From: an uncultured Clostridia bacterium
Lineage (GTDB): Bacteria > Bacillota > Clostridia > TANB77 > CAG-508
Length of the DNA stretch: 20,940 nucleotides
Direction of reading: 5' to 3'
Assembly: GCA_934122385.1 (NCBI GenBank)
Contig: CAKOWP010000019.1
Location: forward strand, 1-20,940
A model generated the notes under the pieces. The model worked only from the letters and a program-made list of their open reading frames with translations. It did no database searches and was not told where the DNA came from. Of this stretch, positions 15,078-20,940 are shown one piece after another. Within the stretch, counting starts at the first letter, position 1. Each line of letters opens with the position of its first letter. A program made the position numbers and the translations under genes.

Positions 15078-16307
15078 TTGGCAATAGGTGATATTATAGT
15101 TGGTGTAGACATAGGAACAACAAAAGTAGCTACAGTTGTTGGTGAAGTTAATAATTTTGAACAAATAGAAACAATATGCAATACATCATATAAATGTAGT
15201 GGATTAAAAAAAGGAAAGATAATAAACGAAGAAGAAATTGCTCTAAGTCTATCAAAAACAATAAGCGATGCAGAAGATGAAACAAATTTAAAAATAAATT
15301 CAGCATATGTAACAATTCCAGGTAAATACGTTACTATAGTCCAAAATAGTATAACTAAAGATGTAAAAGATAAATATTCTGGAATTTCAATAAGAGATGT
15401 ACAAAATGCAATAATGCAGGTAAAAGACATTGACATACCAGAAGGAAAAACACTAATTGATATAGTTCCAGATAAAATAATATTGGACAATGGTACAGTA
15501 GTTAGTGATCCTGTTGGCAAATTAAGTTCAAGCTTTACAATTAGTGCACAAATTATTTTAGCAGATAAAGATTATGTGAGACAATTAAATAGTATATTTA
15601 AAAAAGTTGGTTTGGAAATTGATGGAATAGTACCAACAACTTTGGCTGAAAGAAATTTAATATTAGATAAAAACGAAATGCACGATAATATTGCAATAAT
15701 TGATGTGGGTGCAGAAAACACAGATATAGGTGTGTTTGAAGGAACTACATATATTTATACAAATTCAATACCATTAGGTGGAGAAAATATAACTAATGAT
15801 ATTGCAATGGTATTAAATATTGAAAAAGAAGAAGCAGATAAATTAAAAAGACAATATGGACTTGCTCTAAAATCATTTATTGATAATGATAATGATATTA
15901 TATTAAATACTTGTAGAGATAATAGCAAGAATAAAATAATAAAAAGTTCAGAATTGATAGAAATAATTGAAGCAAGAATAGAAGAAATGTTTTTAATAAT
16001 AAACAAAGACTTAACAAATCAAGGAATAAAATCAAGAATAAATAATGTTGTATTAACAGGACAAGGAATAGTAAATATTAGTAAAAGTGATGTTGCTGGA
16101 AAAATAAATTTAAATATACCTGTAAAAATATCAACAGGAAGATTAATAGGGACAACAAGACCAGCATATAGAACAGCATATGCTTTGGTTAGATATATTG
16201 CTTCAAGACCTTTTACAAAAACAGTATCAAGTAGTATTGATACTAAATCAAACGAAAATATATTTAAGAACATATTAGAAAGAATAAAGGAATTTTTCTA
16301 CAGTTAA
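15078..16307 (+). CDS. ftsA: cell division protein FtsA
   Basis: An actin-like ATPase that tethers FtsZ to the membrane. The 409-residue protein begins AIGDIIVGVDIGTTKVATVV with the phosphate-binding loop, and has the IAIIDVGAENTDIGVFEG second phosphate motif, then NSIPLGGENITNDIA. It ends with an amphipathic helix (FKNILERIKEFFYS) that fits the membrane-targeting sequence of the family. TTG 15078 is chosen because GGGGGA lies 7 nt upstream and the reading begins at the conserved core; the open frame extends to 15009 but without a site. It is followed by ftsZ after 66 bp. Confidence 0.95.
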   Translation: MAIGDIIVGVDIGTTKVATVVGEVNNFEQIETICNTSYKCSGLKKGKIINEEEIALSLSKTISDAEDETNLKINSAYVTIPGKYVTIVQNSITKDVKDKYSGISIRDVQNAIMQVKDIDIPEGKTLIDIVPDKIILDNGTVVSDPVGKLSSSFTISAQIILADKDYVRQLNSIFKKVGLEIDGIVPTTLAERNLILDKNEMHDNIAIIDVGAENTDIGVFEGTTYIYTNSIPLGGENITNDIAMVLNIEKEEADKLKRQYGLALKSFIDNDNDIILNTCRDNSKNKIIKSSELIEIIEARIEEMFLIINKDLTNQGIKSRINNVVLTGQGIVNISKSDVAGKINLNIPVKISTGRLIGTTRPAYRTAYALVRYIASRPFTKTVSSSIDTKSNENIFKNILERIKEFFYS

Positions 16308-16373
16308 TATTTAAAGTAGTTATTAATTTTAAAAAATAAATATAAACAAAGTTTTAAGGGAGGAAAAAACAAA

Positions 16374-17495
16374 ATGATGGAATATGATGATAACAATATA
16401 ACAATGATGGATGGGACAGCAACAATAAAAGTAATAGGTGTTGGAGGAGCAGGAAACAACGCTGTAAATAGAATGATAGATGCAGGAATTAAAGGTGTAG
16501 ATTTTATAGCTGTAAACACAGATAGACAAGCACTTCAACAATCAAAAGCTAATACAAAAATTCAAATAGGAGAAAAAATAACAAGAGGTTTAGGGGCTGG
16601 AGCTAACCCTGATATCGGTGCACAATCAGCAGAAGAAAGCAAATCAGAAGTAGCTGAAATATTAAGAGGAGCAGATATGGTATTTGTTACTGCCGGAATG
16701 GGTGGTGGAACAGGTACAGGTGCTGCACCAATAGTTGCTTCAACAGCAAAAGAAATGGGAATATTAACAATAGGTGTTGTTACAAAACCATTTACATTTG
16801 AAGGAAAGAAAAGACTTTCACAAGCAGAAAGAGGAATTGAAAGCTTAAAAGGTAAAGTTGATACATTAGTAGTAATACCAAATGATAAATTATTACAAAT
16901 TATAGATAGAAAAACATCAATAATTGAAGCATTCAAAATGGCTGATGATGTATTAAGACAAGGTGTACAAGGTATATCTGACTTAATAGCAGTACCAGGA
17001 CTTGTAAACTTAGACTTTGCTGATGTTAAAACAATAATGTTAAATCAAGGTATGGCACATATGGGTGTTGGTAGAGCATCTGGAGAAAACAGAGCAGAAG
17101 ATGCTGCTAAAGAAGCTATCCAAAGTCCATTACTAGAAACATCAATTGAAGGAGCAAAAGGAGTAATTATCAATATTACAGGTGGAGAAGATTTAGGATT
17201 ACACGAAGTAAATACAGCTGCAGAATTAGTTCAACGCAGTGTAGACCCAGAAGCAAATATTATATTTGGTACAGTTACAGATCCAAGTATGCAAGATGAA
17301 ATTCAAATCACAGTTATTGCAACAGGATTTGAAAAACCAGAAAACAATATTTCTAGTATAGGAGTTGACAATATAGTATCAAAAACTTGGGAGAAAAAAA
17401 TCAACTCAATACCATCTAGTTCAGATGTAACTTCTTCACAAAATGATTTGGATATTCCACCATTTTTAAGAAAAAATAGAAACAAAAATTTATAA
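16374..17495 (+). CDS. ftsZ: cell division protein FtsZ
   Basis: A tubulin-like GTPase that forms the cytokinetic ring. The 373-residue protein has GGAGNNAVNRM at residues 24-34, the tubulin signature GMGGGTGTGAAPIVA near 108-122, and the T7 loop NLDFADVKTIM. The C-terminal conserved peptide DIPPFLRKN, which contacts FtsA and other partners, follows an unusually short linker of about 40 residues. AGGGAGG precedes two in-frame ATGs (16374 and 16377); either could be used. A REP-like repeat begins 7 bp after the stop, and a terminator follows at 17570. Confidence 0.97.
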   Translation: MMEYDDNNITMMDGTATIKVIGVGGAGNNAVNRMIDAGIKGVDFIAVNTDRQALQQSKANTKIQIGEKITRGLGAGANPDIGAQSAEESKSEVAEILRGADMVFVTAGMGGGTGTGAAPIVASTAKEMGILTIGVVTKPFTFEGKKRLSQAERGIESLKGKVDTLVVIPNDKLLQIIDRKTSIIEAFKMADDVLRQGVQGISDLIAVPGLVNLDFADVKTIMLNQGMAHMGVGRASGENRAEDAAKEAIQSPLLETSIEGAKGVIINITGGEDLGLHEVNTAAELVQRSVDPEANIIFGTVTDPSMQDEIQITVIATGFEKPENNISSIGVDNIVSKTWEKKINSIPSSSDVTSSQNDLDIPPFLRKNRNKNL

Positions 17496-17502
17496 TGTCG
17501 CT

Positions 17503-17546
17503 TTGGGGACGGTTCTGTTTGAGACATCGGTTCCAAATGAGACATT
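17503..17546 (-). repeat. REP-like repeat after ftsZ, inverse copy of the scpB-proS repeat
   Basis: The minus-strand reading matches 3111-3154 at 40 of 44 positions, including the duplicated 18-bp units and the GGGGACGGTTC end (plus-strand orientation). It lies between the ftsZ stop and the ftsZ terminator, in the opposite direction to the first copy. Confidence 0.75.
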
Positions 17547-17569
17547 AATATAAATATTAAAAATATTAG

Positions 17570-17607
17570 AAAGAAATAATCGAAAATACTCGATTATTTC
17601 TTTTTTT
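17570..17607 (+). terminator. intrinsic terminator after ftsZ
   Basis: A perfect 14-bp stem (17570-17583 with 17590-17603), a 6-nt loop and T residues through 17607. It separates the division cluster from spoIIGA. Confidence 0.9.
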
Positions 17608-17672
17608 CTACAATAAGAAAAGACAGACTTCGTAAAACTGATGTAGTAAAATACAAAAAGTGGGTGAGCAAA

Positions 17673-18557
17673 ATGACAATTTATATAGATATTATAATTG
17701 TAGAAAACCTAATAATGAATTATATAATTTTATACGCAACAGGAATTATATCAAAAAGTAAGATATCACATATACATATGTTTCTTGCAAGCTTAATAGG
17801 AGCCATATATGCTGTAGCAGAGTATATAATAAAATTAAATATATATTCAAATTTTGTTGTAAAGATAATATTATCAGTAATAATCATATTTGTGGCATTT
17901 CAGCCCAAGAATGTAAAAAATATGTGTAGACAATTGGTACTATTTTATGTAACAACATTTACATTTGGAGGTGTAGCAACATATTTGATATATGTACTAA
18001 AGCCTCAAAATATAATAATAAAAAATGGAATGTATGTTGGAACATATGTCTTAAAGACTGTATTTATAGGAGCGATAGTTGGAACAATTATATTAACAAT
18101 TGCTTTTAAAATGGTAAAAAGTAAATTAAGCAAAAAAGATATGATTTGTAAAATAAAAATAAAATTTAATGGGAAAGAAGAAATACTTGATGCGATGGTT
18201 GATACAGGAAATATGCTAAAAGAACCTATAACAGGTACACCTGTTGTTGTAGTTGAAAGAACATCATTATATGATTTATTGCCAAAAGAAATTTTGAATA
18301 ATACGGAATCAATTTTAGGAGGTGATTTTGAAAAGATACCAGAAGATATAAAAAAAGAATATATTCCAAAATTAAAAATAATACCTTTTGCTTCTTTGGG
18401 AAAACAAAATGGAATGTTAGTTGGAATAAAACCAGAAAAAATAGAAGTTATAAATGAACAAATAGAAGAAAATAAAAATGCAATAATAGGAATATATAAT
18501 AAATCTCTTACAAAGAGAGGGGAATATAAAGCTTTAATTGGAATAGATTTATATTAG
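17673..18557 (+). CDS. spoIIGA: sporulation sigma-E processing peptidase SpoIIGA
   Basis: A membrane-embedded aspartic protease that cleaves pro-sigma-E in the mother cell after a signal from the forespore. The 294-residue protein has five hydrophobic segments in its first 150 residues (for example ENLIMNYIILYATGI near residues 11-25) and a soluble C-terminal half. The latter carries DAMVDTGNMLKEPITGTPVVVVE, whose DTGN replaces the DSGN of Bacillus and contains the catalytic Asp. ATG 17673 is preferred to GTG 17664, since GGGTGA supplies the ribosome binding site. A weak -10 (TAAAAT) and an imperfect Spo0A-like site (TTCGTAA) lie upstream, but I do not assign them. It is directly upstream of sigE. 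Confidence 0.93.
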   Translation: MTIYIDIIIVENLIMNYIILYATGIISKSKISHIHMFLASLIGAIYAVAEYIIKLNIYSNFVVKIILSVIIIFVAFQPKNVKNMCRQLVLFYVTTFTFGGVATYLIYVLKPQNIIIKNGMYVGTYVLKTVFIGAIVGTIILTIAFKMVKSKLSKKDMICKIKIKFNGKEEILDAMVDTGNMLKEPITGTPVVVVERTSLYDLLPKEILNNTESILGGDFEKIPEDIKKEYIPKLKIIPFASLGKQNGMLVGIKPEKIEVINEQIEENKNAIIGIYNKSLTKRGEYKALIGIDLY

Positions 18558-18637
18558 AAAAGAAGGTATAAGAATGAAATAATTGAGTACAAAATTTTAA
18601 ATCAGTTTTAAATCTTTGGAAAGGAATGAAATTTATT

Positions 18638-19385
18638 ATGAATATTATTGAATTAGTAAAAAAGGGATTTGATAACTTAAACACAATATGTGCAAAATAT
18701 ATAAATGACGATAATGAAATAGAATATTTGCCGATATTTTATATAGCTGGAAGTCAAACACTTCCGCCACCATTAGAACCAGCGGAAGAAGAAAAATTGA
18801 TAAAGAAATTATCAGAAGAAAATAATTTAGAGACAAGACAAATATTAGTAGAAAGAAATTTGAGACTTGTTGTATATATAGCAAAAAAATTTGAAAATAC
18901 AGGCATAGGCATAGAAGATTTAATTTCAATAGGAACAATTGGATTAATGAAAGGAGTAAATACATTTAATTCCGATAAAAATATCAAACTTGCAACATAT
19001 GCATCAAGATGTATTGAAAATGAAATCTTGATGTTCTTAAGAAAAAATAATAAAATTAAAGGAGAAATTTCAATTGATGAGCCATTAAATAAAGACTGTG
19101 ATGGAAATGAATTGCTATTATCAGATATTTTAGGAACTGATCCAGATATTACATATAGAAATTTGGAAGATGAGGTAGATAAAAAATTACTAAAAGCTTC
19201 AATTCTAAAATTGAATGATAGGGAAAAAGACATAATGGAAATGCGATTTGGATTTAAAACAGGTAAAGAAAAAACACAAAAAGAAGTTGCAGATGAACTA
19301 CGGAATATCTCAAAGCTACATATCTAGATTAGAAAAAAAGATAATTAATAAAATGAAAAAAGATATAATGAGTAAAACTGGATAG
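18638..19385 (+). CDS. sigE: RNA polymerase sporulation sigma factor sigma-E, with CGGA recoding site
   Basis: The early mother-cell sigma factor, made as a pro-protein and cleaved by SpoIIGA. From ATG 18638 (248 residues; ATG 18626 adds four and sits tight on the Shine-Dalgarno) it has a pro-region ending near YIAGSQTLPPPL. Region 2 contains ERNLRLVVYIAKKFENTGIGIEDL and KLATYASRCIENEILMFLR, and region 4 contains LNDREKDIMEMRFG. In frame, translation ends at 19325 inside region 4.2 after ADELRNISKLHI. Counting CGGA at 19301 as one residue gives DELGISQSYISRLEKK, the family's recognition helix, and a stop at 19383-19385. The coding reading is join(18638..19300,19302..19385). The upstream spoIIGA supports the call. 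Confidence 0.92.
19301..19304 (+). other. CGGA recoding site in sigE
   Basis: The codons GAA CTA CGG AAT read in frame to a TAG eight codons later. Taking GGA as the next codon gives Gly-Ile-Ser-Gln-Ser-Tyr-Ile-Ser, the expected sigma-E helix-turn-helix, and a normal C-terminus. There is no homopolymer at the site to invite a sequencing slip. Confidence 0.8.
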
Positions 19386-19423
19386 GAATTTTAAGTGCTA
19401 GACTATTACTTCAAAAAATATCA

Positions 19424-19453
19424 GTATTAAATAAACCTTTTTTGGAAATACTT
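19424..19453 (+). promoter_or_regulatory. candidate sigma-F promoter for sigG
   Basis: GTATT at 19424-19428, a 15-nt spacer and GGAAATACTT at 19444-19453. The Bacillus sigma-F consensus is GYATA, 15 nt, then GGNNANANT. It sits about 30 nt before the sigG start, as expected for a forespore promoter. Confidence 0.5.
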
Positions 19454-19484
19454 AGGATAAGTAAATTCAAAGGAGGTTTTTTAT

Positions 19485-20259
19485 TTGTTCAACAAAGTAG
19501 AAATATGTGGTGTAAATACAAGCAAATTGCCACTATTATCAAATGAAGAAAAAAAAGAACTACTGATAAAAATAAAAAATGGAGACGAAGAAGCAAGAAC
19601 AAAGTTTATTCAAGGAAATTTAAGATTAGTTTTGAGTGTTATACAAAGATTTTATGGTAGAGGAGAAAAAGCAGATGATTTGTTTCAAGTTGGGTGTATA
19701 GGTTTGATAAAAGCAATTGATAATTTTGACATAAATCAAGATGTACAATTCAGCACATATCGGAGTTCCTATGATCTGTGGAGAATTAAAAAGATACTTA
19801 AGAGACAATAACAGCATAAGAGTAAGTAGGTCAGTTAGAGATTTAGCATATAAGGCGATGCAATTTAAAGAGAAATATGTAAGAGAAAAAGGGAAAGAAC
19901 CTACTATAGATATTATAGCTAAAGAATTGGAAGTTACAAGGGAAGAAGTGGCATATAGTTTTGATGCTATACAAGATCCTATTTCACTACAAGAACCTGT
20001 ATATAATGATGGTGCGGAAAATATTTATATAATGGATCAAGTTAAAGATACTAAAAATACTGATGAAATGTGGACTGAAAATATGACAATAAAACAAATA
20101 ATGAAGAAATTAAATGATAAAGAAAAAATGATTATAAATAAAAGGTTTTTTGATGGTAAAACTCAAATGGAAGTTGCTCAAGAAATTGGAATATCTCAGG
20201 CTCAAGTTTCTAGACTTGAAAAAAATGCAATTGAGCATATTAAGAGGTTGTATAAATAA
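19485..20259 (+). CDS. sigG: RNA polymerase sporulation sigma factor sigma-G, with CGGA recoding site
   Basis: The late forespore sigma factor. It starts at TTG 19485 with AAGGAGG 8 nt upstream and gives FNKVEICGVNTSKLPLL, which fits the sigma-G-specific N-terminus. Region 2 includes GNLRLVLSVIQRF and ADDLFQVGCIGLIKAIDNFD. In frame, the reading runs out at 19809 after QFSTYRSSYDLW. Counting CGGA at 19761 as one residue gives QFSTY-x-VPMICGELKRYLRDNN, then the normal region 3 and region 4 with KTQMEVAQEIGISQAQVSRLEK, for 257 residues (Bacillus: 260). The coding reading is join(19485..19760,19762..20259). The family normally has Ala at the recoded position. Confidence 0.93.
19761..19764 (+). 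other. CGGA recoding site in sigG
   Basis: The codons ACA TAT CGG AGT run off frame, while GGA GTT CCT ATG restores Gly-Val-Pro-Met. Sigma-G proteins have FSTYAVPM here, so a small residue (Gly) fits better than the Arg of CGG. The site is not homopolymeric. Confidence 0.8.
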
Positions 20260-20271
20260 AAAAATAATAGA

Positions 20272-20315
20272 ACAAATTTGATTAAAATTTTGATTTTTTT
20301 TCAGATTTGTTTTTT
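20272..20315 (+). terminator. intrinsic terminator after sigG
   Basis: A 10-bp stem (20272-20281 with 20301-20310, one T-G pair), a 19-nt A/T-rich loop and a T run through 20315. The large loop lowers confidence. Confidence 0.6.
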
Positions 20316-20383
20316 GATTGCAATATTTTATAAGAAGCGGAATATAATATTGTAATGTTTTTTGATAGGGGATGATATTAAAA

Positions 20384-20617
20384 ATGCAGGATAAAGGACT
20401 TGATTTTAAACATAAAGAGGTAGTTAATATTACAGATGGAAAGAGATTGGGATATGTTCAAGATGTGTGCGCTGATTTGGAGACAGGTGTAATTACATCA
20501 ATTATTGTTCCAGGGAGTAATAAAATTATGAGTATGTTTTCTTCTAATAATGATATTGTTATTCCATGGAAAAATATAAAATGTATAGGTGATGATTTGA
20601 TTTTGGTGGAGATTTAG
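20384..20617 (+). CDS. YlmC/YmxH-like PRC-barrel protein
   Basis: The 77-residue protein begins MQDKGLDFKHKEVVNITDGKRLGYVQD and is a single PRC-barrel-type beta domain with GVITSIIVPGSN and IVIPWKNIKCIGDDLILVEI. This matches the YlmC/YmxH family often found near sigG or ftsZ clusters and linked to sporulation; the molecular role is unknown. ATG 20384 is preferred to ATG 20372, because AGGGGA would touch the latter. A possible promoter (TTGCAA at 20318, TATAAT at 20343) has a long 19-nt spacer. The stop TAG uses the first base of the palindromic element at 20617. Confidence 0.82.
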   Translation: MQDKGLDFKHKEVVNITDGKRLGYVQDVCADLETGVITSIIVPGSNKIMSMFSSNNDIVIPWKNIKCIGDDLILVEI

Positions 20618-20849
20618 TTACAGTTCAGTAGGAAAAATCCCTGAAACACTTGTGAATGATATTTTTTATATTTTCTCAGGTTCCCTACATGATGTTAACA
20701 AATTCTAATGTAAATACTCTAACAATACCCGAAGACAGGACCCTTTAGAGCATTTACTTAAGAATTTGTAACACAATTTTGGTCACATTCGAAATATATT
20801 CAAAATATCATTCACAAGTGTTTCAAGGATTTTTTTACTGAACTGTAAC
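20617..20849. mobile_element. 233-bp palindromic MITE-like element, copy 2, with 8-bp target duplication
   Basis: It is closely similar to copy 1 (463-696) over its length and has the same termini, GTTACAGTTCAGTA and TACTGAACTGTAAC. The 8-mer GAGATTTA flanks it exactly on both sides (20609-20616 and 20850-20857), a clear target-site duplication. It has no coding capacity and forms the same outer and inner stems. It fills most of the 323-bp gene-free right end; the remaining 83 bp (20858-20940) are A/T-rich with nothing recognisable. Confidence 0.92.
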
Positions 20850-20940
20850 GAGATTTAAAAAAATTTGACCCAGTTCAAAAAATTAAAGCAACAAAATTAA
20901 CATAAAAATATAGACACATATAAAAATCAAATATATAATA

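Noticed and set aside
17608..17663. Spo0A box and long-spacer promoter before spoIIGA
   Set aside because: TTCGTAA matches only 5 of 7 bases of the inverse Spo0A box, and the -35 (AAGACA) is poor, so I did not list it as a feature.
19741..20259. sigG as two separate genes, or a pseudogene
   Set aside because: The two halves join seamlessly as one sigma-G with all regions conserved, and the second half has no ribosome binding site before its first ATG.
1..20940. tRNA, rRNA, riboswitch or CRISPR features
   Set aside because: No cloverleaf with a TTCGA-type arm, no rRNA core sequence, no regularly spaced repeat array and no recognisable riboswitch core was seen.

Overview
The window is about 21 kb of very A/T-rich DNA from a spore-forming member of the Clostridia, probably an uncultivated gut-type lineage. 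The base composition, the Shine-Dalgarno-led genes, the Firmicute division cluster followed by spoIIGA-sigE-sigG, and the cwlJ-gerQ germination pair all point there. No rRNA, tRNA, CRISPR array or transposase gene is visible.

Layout. 1-2300: a small membrane protein (-), a 234-bp palindromic mobile element, an unknown coiled-coil protein (+), rpsT (-) and a small acidic protein (-). 2350-6062: scpB and an insertion-domain-less proS (+), facing asnS (-) across a nested REP-like palindrome. 6102-6952: the gerQ/cwlJ spore germination pair (-). 7015-8832: a 94-bp mini-element with an intact 8-bp target duplication, then a prepilin-like surface protein (+). 9020-11960: a small unknown gene, cmk, rdgB and murA (+). 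11960-17607: the division cluster divIB, two DUF881 genes, sbp, ftsA and ftsZ (+). 17673-20617: the mother-cell/forespore sigma switch spoIIGA, sigE and sigG, then a YlmC/YmxH-like PRC-barrel gene (+). A second 233-bp palindromic element ends the window.

How the genes work together. Most of the right half serves cell-wall precursor synthesis, septum formation and sporulation: MurA starts peptidoglycan synthesis, DivIB/FtsA/FtsZ build the septum, SpoIIGA cleaves pro-sigma-E, sigma-E runs the mother cell, and sigma-G runs the late forespore. CwlJ and GerQ later degrade and organise the spore cortex and coat at germination.

The main discovery candidate is a recoding signal. Three otherwise intact genes (murA, sigE, sigG) each carry one extra base, and in each the shift falls at an in-frame CGG followed by A (10673, 19301, 19761). 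I found no other in-frame CGG codon in any gene called here. Reading CGGA as one amino acid, or skipping its C and reading GGA as glycine, restores all three proteins. It gives the family-expected Gly in MurA and sigma-E, and Gly in place of the usual Ala in sigma-G. This suggests quadruplet decoding or +1 frameshifting at an unassigned CGG codon, rather than three unrelated errors. A second theme is non-autonomous mobile DNA: palindromic elements with shared termini, two with exact 8-bp target duplications, one of which supplies the stop codon of its neighbour, and several REP-like repeats.
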